Shown piece by piece: positions 11,300 to 23,165 of a stretch of 64,000 nucleotides of DNA. Location of the stretch: assembly GCF_040183065.1 (NCBI RefSeq), contig NC_091123.1, forward strand, positions 106,800,821 through 106,864,820, in the 5' to 3' direction. The notes below the pieces were generated by a model, which worked only from the letters and a program-made list of their open reading frames with translations, was not told the origin of the DNA and searched no databases. Position numbers and translations under genes: made by a program. The DNA is from Periplaneta americana (lineage: Eukaryota > Arthropoda > Insecta > Blattodea > Blattidae). How positions within the stretch are numbered: the first letter of the stretch is position 1; every line of letters begins with the position of its first letter.

Positions 11300-12000
11300 C
11301 AGGGTTGGGCAGATAAAACCAGCCCGTGTTATGACATTGATAGGTACAAATGATTTGAAACAAACTTCAAATGGAATGAAAATAAAATGCATTTACCTTC
11401 ATAATAAATGTTGGAAGTGCCCTCCATCTGCATCTAGACACTTCTGAGGAGTCCGGACAGAAGGAGTTCTGTTCCTTGTTACATTTTTTATAGATCCAGT
11501 TATACGCCATTTTCGCACCAAATCTTGAATGCTGCTTTTCGCTGGTACTGAGCGAAGCGGATATTTGTCTCTGAATAATTGTTGTGTTTCCTTAAAGGAG
11601 CAGTTCGCGATAAAATTAAGTTGGCTTTAATCAAACACGTTTTTCAATCTAAGTAGAATGTAATTTGCCGCATGTCAATGCGAGGCATGGTTCTTGAGTT
11701 ACTGACTCCGCTCAAATACTTATGACATCATAGCCACTGAACTGTTGTGATTGTGTAGTAGGCCGAGAACATCCCGAGTGCAGTGCTCTGTATTAAATAA
11801 TCTTCTCGTGCCGTAGTACACGTGAACAGAATATCGGACTTAGTGGTGATTGAGTGAAGTCATATTTTGCTTTTCATTTAATCATAAAATAGCACATACC
11901 AACGTTGTGGTTTTATGTAGGGCTATTTTCTTTTATATGAACGATTTTGAACTACAGTAGACTAAACAGAAAAAATTGTACTGTAATACAGTTAAAAATG

Positions 12001-13727
12001 CCGTGGTGTTGTGATTTTTCGTGTTCAGAGGGAAGAACAAAAGCAGAACATGGAGAAGGGGTATCATTTCATGTATTGCCGAGCAGAGAAAAGTCACCGC
12101 AAATATTTAAAACATGGGTGAAGAAAATCAACAGAAAAGGTTTTACACCATCGAAAACTGCTGTTGTGTGTTCTAATCATTTCCATGAAATTAATTTTGA
12201 AGAATCGCCTCTATTAAAAAGACGTTTAATGAAAGACAATAGAATTCTTATGAAAATGAAGAAAACTGCTGTCCCTTATTTTTTAAAGGAGAATCTCCCC
12301 AAGACAGTTCTGATACTAAGCGCTCCTCTGCTTATAAATGAAAAAAGGTCGTCGAAGAAGTAATAGCAAGTTGCAGTGATGCACCTATAGCTGAAAATAT
12401 TGATGTATGTGTAGTTCTCGATGAGGCTGAATATTCACAGAAACCTGATATAAACAAAGCTATGCAGTGTGAGATAGGATGCGAGACGCTAAGAAATGTG
12501 TGTGGTGAATCAGATCTGAGTGAACCATAAACTGACTTAGACAGATCTTTTCAAATAGAAGAAGAAACTTCAAATTCTAATTCATCAGGTATAAGGTACA
12601 AATTGTTTGAAAATTTTTCAAAACTTTACAACTATATTTCATCGGCAAGACAACATTTTATAAAATAATTTCAAAATTCGTAGAAACCAACCAGTAGGTG
12701 TAGTTATTTTCAGATTCATGAACAATTTATCAATTCCGTAAAAGATAAAAACGTGCGAATCGCGGTGATGACCAATTTGACTCACCTGGTTACAGTGCAA
12801 AATATGTCACTTACAGTGTAATGGACCTCGATTCAGATAATCTTATAGACTTCGTAGTTCTGCAAAAGGGTCTAATTGTAGGCAATCTTGAAAAAGAAGC
12901 ATGCGAAAAAGTTCTAGATCGCCTAAAAGAAAAAAAATGGACATTACCCTCTCTCTGTCGGACCGCAATAGAGGAATTAGGAAATTCATGAGGACCAAAT
13001 ACGAATGGTGGACCATCATTTGACATTTGGCACATTGCAAAAAGCTTATCTAAAAACCTCAAAGCCGCCGCAAAAACATATGAGAAAATACAAATGTGGA
13101 AAGACAGCATCATAAATCACTCGTGGTGGTTATGTGCTACATGTGAAGGTGATTCTGACGACTTAGAAGACAGATTCATTTCTGTATTAAATCATATTTG
13201 TAATATACACGAACAGAGACATATAAAAAATGTGCACACATTCACCCATGCCATAGCGAGAGGGAATGGACTGAACCTGGATCCGAACCAACAATGCTCT
13301 GAAAAATGTTGTATGCAACCCTGCCCTTTAAAAGACTTAAAGCAGACTATTCAGTTTTGTCACACCAGCAAACTTGAACCATATCATAACGAGAGATTGG
13401 AGAGATTGGTTTACACTCCTAAGAGAAAACACTTTCCATATGATGGAATAGTAACAAGAACTATGATTGCGATAATGGACAAATTACAACGTGAAAATAG
13501 ATGTAACTGGTTCCAGACTCCAATACTCTAAAGCCACTAAACGATGGGTGGAAAAGAAAACATACAGCAGGAAGGAAAACGGGTGGAGAGAAGATATACA
13601 GAGAAATGTGTTGGAAGTAGCTTGTGATTATCAACTACTGCAATTCGATGATCCACATGTTTTAGAGGTTCTCCCAAACATAGCCCCGGTGCCTAAACCA
13701 TGTGACTCAACAACTATGGTGCAATAG
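12001..13727 (+). pseudogene. THAP-type Kolobok transposase, frameshifted
   Basis: The N-terminus (12001-12363) is a THAP zinc finger: MPWCCDFSCSEGR, a later VVCSNHF (the C..H pair), and the closing AVPYFL that stands for the family's AVPTIF. After a gap the frame near 12765-12990 reads GDDQFDSPGYSAKYVTY, the conserved block holding the first catalytic Asp. SDRNRGIRKFMRT, with the second, appears in a shifted frame near 12958-12995. Then SFDIWHIAKSLSKNLKAA (13015-13065) and SIINHSWWLCATCEGD (13105-13155) follow, and the last part ends at 13727. Multiple frameshifts and stops inactivate it. The start at 12001 is chosen over 11947 because the THAP begins there. Confidence 0.85.
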
Positions 13728-13761
13728 AATAATATAAACCATGTACTAATTTATTGTTGAC

Positions 13762-13962
13762 GTGAGAAAAGCACGTATCTGTAGTTCCTATATAACGAAT
13801 ATTTCACGTCTCACATACATTCACTCACTCAGTGAAGACGTTGACTTAGGTATAATTGATCAAAATATTAAACCTTTTCAGTTTGAACCCTTATCAGACC
13901 CAAGTCGTTCTAATCACATAATGGAACAGAATGCATTGTACACGGGATTTAAAGTGGGATAG
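13762..13962 (+). pseudogene. Start of a second Kolobok ORF (P2X7-C-like)
   Basis: A 66-codon frame contains NIKPFQFEPLSDPS. PY.FEP is the opening motif of the small zinc-binding protein with similarity to the intracellular C-terminus of P2X7 that accompanies some THAP transposons. The zinc-binding cysteines are absent here: the frame ends at 13962 just before a gtaagt and an (ATT)n run. A better copy of the same domain may be at 57093-57450. Confidence 0.4.
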
Positions 13963-13982
13963 AGTTTGGGTAAGTTATTACT

Positions 13983-13984
<2 letters not shown>

Positions 13985-14021
<37 letters not shown>
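13985..14021. repeat. (ATT)n microsatellite
   Basis: About 12 trinucleotide units inside the Kolobok-like element. Confidence 0.9.
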
Positions 14022-14026
<5 letters not shown>

Positions 14027-14569
14027 TACAGTATATCCATGTGATAGGTCCTAAGTGAGTTAATAATAACTGACTGTAACATATGAATATGTATTTACTC
14101 GTTCTACACCACTGTATGTCAAACGGAACTACAATGTAGTCTTATGAAGCGATCGGTGGTTATGACGTCAGAGCTTGCAGTAAGACCTTTAATATTTCAC
14201 AAACTAAAAGGCGTAGAGAAATGAGACAAACGCCGTTAATCTAAGGATTACTTAGGTAAACATCCTATAATATAATCAAAATTTCGAATTTTATCGCGGA
14301 CTGCTCCTTTAATAGAGCTGGTCTGTACGTACGCCTCCACAATGAATATTCGCTCTGGTATTGAATAAGTCATGCTTATTTAAAGAACAACTCTTTACAT
14401 GTGTTTAGAACGTCTGACTTTTAAACAGCAACCAGAAGAGGTTATGAGCAACAATGGCGCAACAACAATGACACAAAACACGCGGAAGATAAAGAAATCA
14501 ATACCCTACATAATTTATTTTCCAAATCATATGACATGAGATGGGGCCGGTTTTATCTGCCCAACCCTG

Positions 14570-14800
14570 TACAAAAGCACTTACGCACAAGTGGTCCATT
14601 GTACACCCCATAAACTAATAATCATCGGATTTTTAGGCATTAAAAATGAAGTTTTAGGTGCCTAAAAGAGGCTAATATATCTATTAATTTAGGTTGTAAC
14701 TTAGTGAAATTAGGCATTGAAATATACTGAATACATGATACATCCATAAACCAAAAATTAATAAATATAATAGTTTTATTTTCCCCTATATAAATTTTAT
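14570..14800. repeat. 234-bp tandem repeat array, right part
   Basis: Continuation of the fifth satellite unit after the mariner insertion. It includes gtggtccattgtacacccc and the ttaggcattaaaaatgaag block, then fades into unique AT-rich sequence after about 14765. Confidence 0.9.
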
Positions 14801-15037
14801 GCAGTTTTTGTTAACTTTCATTACGGTATGAATAATTTAACTACAATACATTACTAATTTTTTTTTAAGTTTTTCAATGTTAAACTGTGCCTTTTGTGAG
14901 TAAAAATCATAAAAAAATGCAAAGAAAGACTTTTCAATTGAAATAGATGTGATAGTAGGAAACATTATAATTGGCCATAGTTGATTCATCAGTATCATTT
15001 GGAATATTAACTGTATTTCCTCCCATTAACACTTGGA

Positions 15038-15284
15038 GAGCCATCAGCATAGCTCAATTGACTGAGGCACTTACCTGTCGATCTGGAGTTGCACTTAGGT
15101 GTGGGTTCGATTCCTGCTTGGGCTGATTATGTGGTTGGATTTTTTCCGAGGTTTTACCCAGCCATAAGGCAAATGTCAGGTAATCTGTGGCGAATTCTCG
15201 CCCTCATCTCACTATTACCAATCCCATCGACACTAAAAAACCTACTAGTTGATACAGCATCGTTAAATAACCAAGTAAAAAAAA
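15038..15284 (+). repeat. tRNA-derived SINE, family B, copy 1
   Basis: tRNA-like head: A box tagctcaattgactgaggc (near 15050), B box gggttcgattcctg (near 15103-15116). The body includes ttttaccc and ctgataatggc-like blocks, and the tail is A-rich. A 10-bp target duplication, aacacttgga, is at 15028-15037 and 15285-15294. Confidence 0.85.
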
Positions 15285-15736
15285 AACACTTGGAACACGT
15301 GGTCCAGCACTGAAAATCCTTCATTCTTTTTTAGTACATTTTCACATTTACTGCTTACTTTTCCTCGGTCAAATCAGCATTTATTTTGCAGCTTAGTTTT
15401 TTGGCAATTCGTATACTGGTACTAATTATTTATTTCTCTACAAAATATGTCACAGTATCATTAGAAACTTCTTCAGTTAAATGAGAATCAACAGAAAATC
15501 CCACTATCCAAGTTTTTATTATTTGTTCTCTCACTAGTTTCAATGCATCTCCATCTTATTTTTAATGTCTTGGAATTTCAATGTAACCAACGAGAGTGAG
15601 CAATTGATTTGTGGAAAGGAGAAAAAAAATATTTCAACACTCAATTATGTTTATGCAAATACAGTCCAACAATTAAATAATGAGACTGATTTTATTGCAC
15701 AAAATAGAAACAAGACAACTGAATAGTACATATATT

Positions 15737-16310
15737 TTATTCAAAGTACATTCCTTCTGAATCGATACAACAAATGACACAATCGTGCAACGACTGAAAC
15801 GACTTCCGCAAATTTCTTTTTGGTATGTCTCGAAGAGTCAGTGTCATAGTCTTTTGGATGTCTTCAGCATCGTCAAAGAGTCTCCCTTTCCATGGTAACT
15901 TCAGCTTTGGAAAAAGAAAATAGTCCAGAGGGACAAATCTGCTAAATAAGGTGGGTTGATGGAGCACACACGGGCCAAAACTTCCTGTACAACTACTGCC
16001 CAGTGAACTGGTGTATTGTCATGAAGAAGGAACCATCTCCTGGTGTTGAGTACTCAAGCCGCACATAACGAACTGTTTCCAGACTTACACCATACTCATC
16101 TGCCAACATTTTCATAGTCACACTTAACCCATTCTCTCTCTTTTGTGATAAGATCCTAGTTACATATTGAAATTGGATACTCAGGCCTTGCTTCATCTTC
16201 GTGTTTCCACACCACTTTCAAATCGCTCATACCACCTGAATATCTGTGCATGAGATAAAGTTTTCCCCACACACTTGTCACATCAACTGCACAGTCTTGG
16301 TATTTAGTAG
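15737..16310 (-). pseudogene. Mariner transposase remnants
   Basis: The minus frame 15967-15737 reads a C-terminal segment with PLDYFLFPKLKLPWKG and ends EGMYFE, the classic ...DFFLFPKLK... region carrying the third catalytic Asp of mariner transposases. Upstream frames read HDNTPVHWAVVVQEVLA near 16025-15970, and MLADEYGVSLETVRYV (16125-16060) from the N-terminal helix-turn-helix. The middle is deleted, and stops interrupt every frame. Confidence 0.75.
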
Positions 16311-16313
16311 TAT

Positions 16314-17943
16314 TTATTTATTTATTTAACCTGGTAGAGATAAGACCGTCAGGCCTTCTCTGCCCCTCTACCAGGGGATTACAACTATAATATGAATAAA
16401 ATTACAATTAACATTAAATTTACAATTACAATAAAAATTAAAGTACGACAAAATTACCTGATTAATGAAAGCTAGACATTTTATCATAGAAGTTAAGAAC
16501 AAAGAATATTTTTGTATTTACTGAATTACAAATTAAACCTACAATAACAAAAATCTATAGTAATGAAATTACCTGATATTGAAATATTTTGTGATAGATT
16601 AAGAGAACTATTTACAAGAAACCATGTCTGAACGAGTCTCAATTACTGACCAAGTGCCTAGTAAGTTTGAGTTCAGTTTTATTTCGATGCTAGCAGGTAA
16701 CGAATTCCAGAGTCTTGGCAGGGTTATTGTGAAAGAGGATGAGTATGAGGAGGTGCGATGGGATGGTATTGTTAGTATTGTTTCATGGCGAGAGCGTGTG
16801 TTCAGATTGTGGTGGGAAGAAAGGTAAGTGAAGTGAAACGACAGGTACAAAGGAATAGAAGAGTTCAAGATTTCGAAGAGAAGGAGAAGTGAATGTAAAT
16901 TTCTTTTCTTATCTAGTTTAAGCCAACCTATTGTTTCCAGGGATGGGGTAATATGATCACATTTACGAACATTGCTTACAAAACGTACACACAAGTTATG
17001 AGCACGTTGAAGTTTCGTTTTGTTGTCGCTCAAAAGGTCAGTCAGTAAAATGTCAGCATAGTCAAAATAGGGAAATACAAGCGTCTGCACAAGGGACTTT
17101 TTTAAGCAAGAGGGAAGATGAACATTTATCCTTTTTAGCACATGGATAATAGAATATACTTTTCTGCAGATTTCTGTAATTTGCATGTCCCAGTTGAGAT
17201 TATTATCCATGTGAATGCCAAGATTTTTTACCGAAGAACTGAAAGGGATATGCACTGTACTTACTTTAATGGGGGAAATGTCGAGTTGCTTTACAGCATC
17301 GGTTTGCCGTTTGTTTCCTAATATAATTGCTTGTGTCTTTCCAGGATTGATATTAAGATGGAATTTCTTTGTCCATGTCACAGTCGAGTCAATGTCTTCA
17401 TTCAATTTATCTATAGCGTCATTTATTCGGTCTAAGCGGGAAGAGATGTAGCATTGAAGATCGTCAGCATACAAGTGATAGTTACAATGCCTTACAAGAG
17501 ATTTAATATCATTGACATATATTGTGAACAACAATGGTCCAAGTACCGAACCCTGTGGTATACCTGATGTTATGTTAAGCCAGGAAGAGCTTCGATTCCC
17601 GGATACAACACATTGTTGTCTTTCCCATAAGTAGGATTCGAACCAACTTACAGCAGTCTCTGACAAATGCAGATTTCTCAATTTAAGGGTGAGCAGGTCA
17701 AAATTTACAGAGTTGAAAGCTTTGCTAAGGTCAAGAAGTGTTAGTATTGTTACTTTATTAGAGTCCATTGCTTCACGAATGTCTTCGGTCACTTTAAGTA
17801 GAGCAGTGCTTGTGTTGTGTCCAGCTCTGAAACCTGACTGATACTTGTCGAATATTTTGTGTTCGTTCATGTAGTTAGTAATTTGTCTGTGTAAAATTCT
17901 TTCCAGTGGTCGTACTTTTGCTGAAATTAAAACAGAATTTACT
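16314..17943 (-). mobile_element. LINE (Jockey/CR1-like, family L2), 5'-truncated
   Basis: An open frame from 18080 to 16608 (490 aa) carries a reverse transcriptase with an intact catalytic YADD box (YHLYADDLQCY) and GIPQGSVLGPLLF. The order continues SSVKNLGIHMDNNLNW, LVFPYFDYADILL, NLCVRFVSNVRKCDH and LPRLWNSLPASI. This is palm, thumb and tail to the normal C-terminus. The first 45 or so codons (above about 17943) are not LINE but mariner sequence read through by chance. The 3' UTR ends near 16314 in a taaa-type tail with the gtcaggccttctctgccc block shared with copies at 39.9 and 63.55 kb. Absence of the endonuclease means it cannot transpose. Confidence 0.85.
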
Positions 17944-18209
17944 ATTTGCTCCATGCCACTAACGTGACAACAGTCTCTTACTACCGACACAAAATGGCGC
18001 CCTAGTTCCTGTATGCTTAGCGTGAAGCATACAATTTTTCCAGATTGTATACGAAGGTTGGATATTTCGATGCCATGCAATGTATTGTTGATGGCAACTC
18101 TCTTTTCCTTACAATAAACTCAGCCTCATTATTTAATTGTTGGACTGTGTACGTAGTATGTTTTTTATGGTAATTTCTAGTGTCCCGTTTTCAACTCATA
18201 AAATTATGG

Positions 18210-18500
18210 TTACCCTATCTCTGACAGTCTATCCACTGTTATCCGTCGATCTACCTGAATAATGATGGCAGCTGTGTTAATCATAGTCTCAGTCACTATG
18301 GTGGCCGAACCACTTGGACTGTTCTGCTTTTTTGTTGAAACACAGCCCTCCTTAAACTCTTCGAACCACTGAAGTGTGATTGACTGTGGCAGAACATCAC
18401 CATATGCTTCCTGTAATATAATGTACATTTCCATACTGGATTTCTGCAGACAGAAGCAAAATTTCAGAGCAGTATACTGCTCATTACGAAGCGACTCCAT
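18210..18500 (-). pseudogene. Mariner transposase N-terminal fragment
   Basis: A 96-aa minus frame reads FCFCLQKSSMEMYIILQEAYGD, here split as FCFCLQKSS and EMYIILQEAYGD, then SITLQWFEEFKEGC and VDRRITVDRLSEIG. This is the paired helix-turn-helix and linker of a mariner transposase. It belongs to a different copy from the one at 15.7-18.1 kb, which has its own N-terminus. No ends were recognised. Confidence 0.75.
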
Positions 18501-19449
18501 ATTATGCAGCGAACATTCACTCTTTACTAGTGTCCTGTACTATGACACACATATATGCTTCCAATTTTTTCCACCAAACATTGACATCTGTTCTGTTCTT
18601 GAAAAACTGTTTCACCACCGTATCTCCACTGTATGATGAAAAAAATCATTCTCAGTCTTTATTGACTACTAGGGCTGGGGATGGAGAGGTTCGGTTTGGA
18701 GCAGTTACTGTGACGTCATTACTCGGTTGAACCGAGTACAGCACCGAGTACAAATTTGTGGCGGCAGATTTAAAATTTAGATAGATTGAGTCGATTTTAG
18801 AACGTACTTTGAAAGTGATACACAGCGTGGTTTAAAAGTGTTGTAGTAAAGCACTTTCGCTTTGCCAATTGACGAGAAAAAAGTGCTTCTCTTTATTCAA
18901 AATGGCGGTTGCAAATTTCATTTGCGTGATTACAAATATTTGCGGAGTTATTTTGTATGAAAGGCCTATTTGACTTTCACTTTTGTTATATATGACAGTC
19001 GAAATAAAACTGATAAAACAATTTATAATACTAACAGCTAATAAATTAACATGTAAGGTAAACGTTAAATGCTGCAGCTAAGTAAAAAAAAAAGAAAGAA
19101 AGAAACGGGCTCAATGAAGCGCTGTCTAAAACACTTAAAAATAACACACAGAATTATTTACTATTACGAAAAGTAGATAAAATAATCAATAAAACGTGAA
19201 ATCTTAAACTGAAGAACATAATGTTTATTTATTTTATAACATTACTAGCCTTCAAAAAACCATGTCCTCTTTGGTGAAGAGTAATATTATTGATAAATTA
19301 AAGTAATTAGGCAACATAATTCGTAGAAATAAATACAAATAAAATGATGACTGATGAGGTAACACAAATCCAATAAACACAAATAGAAGAAAAATATAAT
19401 GCACTTCCTTTTTTAACATATTTTAATAGTAATCAAACACACTAATATA

Positions 19450-19473
19450 ATGATGATGATGATGATGATGATG

Positions 19474-19507
<34 letters not shown>

Positions 19508-19522
19508 CAACAATAACAATAC
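19450..19522. repeat. Compound (GAT)n(AAT)n(AAC)n microsatellite
   Basis: Three successive trinucleotide blocks directly at the 3' end (minus sense) of the L1 LINE copy at 19523, consistent with expansion of the LINE tail. Confidence 0.9.
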
Positions 19523-20390
19523 TCATGGCTTTTAAGGAACCAGGAGGTTCATTGCTGCCCTCACATAAACCCACCATCGGTCCCTATCCTGAGCAAGGTT
19601 AATCCAGTCTCTATAATCATATCCCACTTCCCTCAAATATATTTCAATATTATCCTTCCATTTACGTCTCGGCCTCCCCAAAGGTCTTATTTCCTCCAAC
19701 CTCTCAACTAACACTCTATATGCATTTCTGGATCCCCCATACGTGCTACATGCTCTGCCTATCTCAAACGTCTGGATTTAATGTTCCTAATTATGACAGG
19801 TGAAGAATAAAATGTGTGCAGTTCTGCGTTATGTAACTTTCTACATTCTCCTGTAACTTCATCCCTCTTAGCCCCAAATATTTTCCTAAGCATCTTATTC
19901 TCAAACACCCTTAACCTCTGTTCCTCTCTCAAAATGAGAGTCCAAGTTTCACAACCATATAGAAGAACCGGTAATATAATTGTTTTATAAATTATAACTT
20001 TCAGCTTTTCTGAGAGCAGACTGGATGATAAAATCTTCTCAACCGAATAATAAAACGCATTTCCCATATTTATTCTGCGTTTAATTTCCTCCCGAGTGTC
20101 ATTTATATTTGTTACTGTTGCTCCAAAATATTTGAATTTTTCCAGCTCTTCAAAGGATAAATTTCCAACTTTTATATGTCCATTTCGTACAATATTCTGG
20201 TCACGAGACATAATCATATACTTTGTCTTTTCGGAATTTACTTTCACACCTATCTCTTTACTTGCTTCAAGTAAAATTCCCTTGTTTTCCCTAATTTTTT
20301 TGTGGATTATCTCCTAATATTGTCACGTCATCTGTATAAACAAGGAGCTGATGTAACCCATTCAATTCCATACTTTCTCTGTTATCCTGG

Positions 20391-20395
<5 letters not shown>
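19523..20395 (-). pseudogene. LINE (RTE-like, family L1) copy
   Basis: The minus frame 20247-19759 (162 aa) reads the polymerase C-terminus: [60 protein letters not shown]. The frame 19714-19532 continues RPLGRPRRKWKDNI and [20 protein letters not shown] is typical of RTE-like and related LINEs. A frameshift separates the two frames, and the copy is 5'-truncated at an (AAT)n run. Confidence 0.8.
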
Positions 20396-20439
<44 letters not shown>

Positions 20440-20475
20440 ATATAATATATATTATAATAATATTATTATTATGTA
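20396..20475. repeat. (AAT)n / AT-palindrome microsatellite
   Basis: A run of aat units followed by tattattatatataatatat, a locally palindromic AT stretch. Confidence 0.9.
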
Positions 20476-20803
20476 CAGTAATATGTTCAGACTGTCAGTG
20501 TTGATTAGGTCCACTTAACAGGTCATATAATAGGATGAACTCCTCTTCAATACTAGAGGCCTTTGAGCCCACCTTGGGGATAAGAAAATAATTTGTCCTG
20601 CAGCAGAAAATATTTAAATACAACAGTACCTACGTTGTTGTCTGCTAGAATTAAGTGAAACACGTGAACTCTGAACGTTTGAACTGACCGTTAACGGCTA
20701 CGGTTAACCAAGTAACTTCGGTGCTCCACTGCCAAGCACATAAACTGATAGAACCGAGTAACTCAACAGTTCTACTCGCTCCGTTCCCAGCTCTATTGAC
20801 TAG

Positions 20804-22010
20804 CCCTCGTAGAAAATTACTCAGTTCTTAAGTATACTATATTAAGAACCTATATAATAAATTAGTCACTATTACAACTTTGTTTTTTTAATAAACCTTG
20901 GCAATGCTGGCAAATGTAGATGATGTACTTTTATTATTACTTCATTGACTTCTTTCCTGATTATCTTCGCACTTTTCTTTTCATTCAACTGTTTCTTTGC
21001 ACTCGTTCATTATTTTATCTCTTTGTTTAAGCATGTCGTAAATTTTCGTTTTGACACTTGAACCATGTAATTTTCCATACCGAGAACTTATATTTTTCCT
21101 TTCCTTCAGTGACATTGTTTTATCAAGCAACAATGTTACATATAATTTCATGATGTTCACTCTATTGTTTGGACGAACTGGAAACTTTTATCCCTTATCT
21201 CACTCGTGTTCCTCCTCCTTTAACCATTCGCACAATGAATCTCAGATAGTCAATGATGCGTCGTTAACTAGCAATCTTCGGTTTTATAGTGTACCACCTG
21301 TTTCATAATTCATTTTTACAGTTTTCTGAGAAAACCCATGGTAAATAATTGTCCTTTTTTGATGGAATAATATTCTATTTTATTCAAGTTTTGTGTGGTA
21401 TGAAGTTACCTGTCAGAATAATATCTCACTGACTGGCATTAACAACCAGATAAAGTAATTAAAGATACAGTGTACACAAACAGTACATATTTTTTTCTTT
21501 GAATCTCAAGAATTCCTAATAAAGGCAGTTTCTGAACTAATGGTTAGATCTTAATTTGGTCTTAGGTAATGGTAAAAATATCAAGAGTTATATCGAATTG
21601 TAATGTGATAATGTACAGATATTAGATCATTCATTATAAACACCTTCTTTCCTGGTGGTACAGTCCTCTAATAACAAACACCATCCGTTCTAATTTTGAT
21701 CCTCTCAAAAAAACAAAAGAAACTATGTTCATCTGTGAACGAAGATGTTGACTGATACATACTTGGCACTCCTTGCAAATGTCAAGTGGTAAAAAAAACA
21801 GGGTCTATCACATTAAAATAGTGCCAAAAACATGACATGTCAGAGGTATATGCAGAAAATTCTTTCCCAGGTGTATTCCAAACAGTGTCTAAAAACTTTG
21901 ATTGTTAGAATAAATGTATAATTAAATATGAGTTCACTCTCTCAAATCCAAAAATGTTAATGTAGGTACGTATTATAATACACCTGAATTTTAAATTTCG
22001 AGGGGGGGGG

Positions 22011-22012
<2 letters not shown>
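20804..22012. other. Unassigned sequence
   Basis: No exon or element end was recognised. The minus strand of about 20930-21300 has lysine-rich broken frames but no identifiable motif. Confidence 0.35.

Positions 22013-22085
<73 letters not shown>
22013..22085. repeat. (TA)n microsatellite
   Basis: About 34 dinucleotide units after a short G run. Confidence 0.95.
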
Positions 22086-22086
<1 letters not shown>

Positions 22087-23165
22087 GCTCATGTTCTTTG
22101 TACATTGCTGGTATTAGTACTAAGTTGCTGTTCTTCTGCAAAGTGACAGTGAACAATAGTAACAGGTACAAAACTCTCCCAATGGCTACCAGAGAAGTAA
22201 TAAGACTAATGGAAGCATAATGTAATTCCCATAACTTTTTTTTAAATAATTTAATGCTGTATGATTCATGGTTGAAATCGGATTTTAATATTTTCAAACA
22301 GTGTGAATGTCCTCCTGTTAATATTCTGTCTATAGCTCTGATTTTACGGAAAACAGATGAGTGAACAATTTCAATTTAATATTGAGAATGTAATCCAAAC
22401 TCACTAGCATCACTTTGCATGAATAACTATCCCATTTTACCTGAAACATCAGTTATGTATAAAAATAGAATCAGGTAGGTGGAACATTGGACTGTTGCAA
22501 AATATAGCTTAATATGAGAAACATCATGAATGAAAGCCTATGATGAGAAGAGAATATACCAAAGTTGTTTTATGAATGCTGAGTAATACTCCGAAGTCAC
22601 GAATGGTATTACGGAAATTAAAAAAATGTGTATCGTGAAAATTGTTGGTTAATATTGTGCATTAGTGATTGAGTCAGAAGATTATAAAATAATATTCCAA
22701 TGATATTACGGTGTTATTTGAGATTTGTTGACAATATGTTAGATAACAGAATGAAGATTTTTAGTGCGTTTTAATGAAATTTACATTGTTGTTTCCCAAA
22801 AGCTTGGGTTTCTTCAATTAAGAAATTTGCTTTCAAAGTTCCAAACTATCTTCTTCACCTGCTTCTTCTACTTGGGCAATTGCTTTTGGTTGCTTTTCAG
22901 TTTCGTGCTTTTCCTTCTGGTTTTGTTTCTGAAGCTTACTTTTTAAATTACATATTGTCTGTTTTAGCTTTTCTATAAGCTCATTTTGTTTCCTAATTTT
23001 CCTAGTCATAAGGATGGTACCGTGTTAGGAAGGAGACTTTTCTTGTATATGCTAAAATCAGCTTCTTTGAAATGTCTGTTGCAGATACAGATAGTGTGCT
23101 TGGCATTTAAACAGTAGATTTGTCCTCTTGGCAACAAATGAGTAGACGGCACTTTCCCTTAGTTT
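22086..23165. other. Unassigned sequence
   Basis: No gene or repeat that I can name. Short frames such as 22764-22946 lack recognisable domains. Confidence 0.35.

Larger units (their letters stand above)
11596..14308 (+). mobile_element. Kolobok-like DNA transposon
   Basis: It starts AGGAGCAGTTCGCGATAAAA at 11596 and ends in the inverted copy TTTTATCGCGGACTGCTCCT at 14308. Both ends abut TTAA (11592-11595 and 14309-14312), the target-site signature of the Kolobok (and piggyBac) superfamilies. A THAP-domain gene with a Kolobok-type catalytic region lies inside, which decides for Kolobok. The 2713-bp element is inserted in the mariner derivative. Confidence 0.88.
11300..14569 (-). mobile_element. 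Mariner-like element (internally deleted), split by Kolobok
   Basis: The ends CAGGGTTGGGCAGATAAAAC (11300) and GTTTTATCTGCCCAACCCTG (to 14569) are inverted and flanked by TA (11298-11299, 14570-14571). Removing the insert restores the satellite unit gaaaactacaaaagc. The minus strand of the left part reads SSIQDLVRKWRITGSI followed by DADGGHFQHLL. This joins the N-terminal helix-turn-helix directly to the C-terminal tail of an IS630/mariner transposase. The catalytic middle is gone, so it is a deletion derivative of about 550 bp once the Kolobok insert (11596-14308) is removed. Confidence 0.85.
15662..18147 (-). mobile_element. Mariner element carrying a nested LINE
   Basis: CAGTCCAACAATTAAATAAT at 15662 is inverted at the other end (ATTATTTAATTGTTGGACTG to 18147). 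TA precedes the left end, and the right flank reads TG, a probable mutated TA. The minus-strand transposase remnants lie on either side of a LINE at about 16314-17943, so the mariner predates the LINE. Confidence 0.8.
18670..20795. mobile_element. Ac-like hAT element, non-autonomous
   Basis: The ends are TAGGGCTGGGGATGGAG (18670) and CTCCGTTCCCAGCTCTA (to 20795), inverted with three mismatches. The target duplication ttgactac (18662-18669) and ttgactag (20796-20803) differs at one base. Subterminal ccgagta motifs recur at both ends (near 18730-18750 and 20755). TAGGG-type ends occur in Ac-like hATs. There is no transposase; a LINE (19523-20395) and microsatellites are nested inside. Confidence 0.82.

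Noticed and set aside
10311..14800. Regularly spaced repeats as a possible CRISPR array
   Set aside because: The units are contiguous 234-bp tandem copies without unique spacers, in a eukaryotic, transposon-rich sequence.
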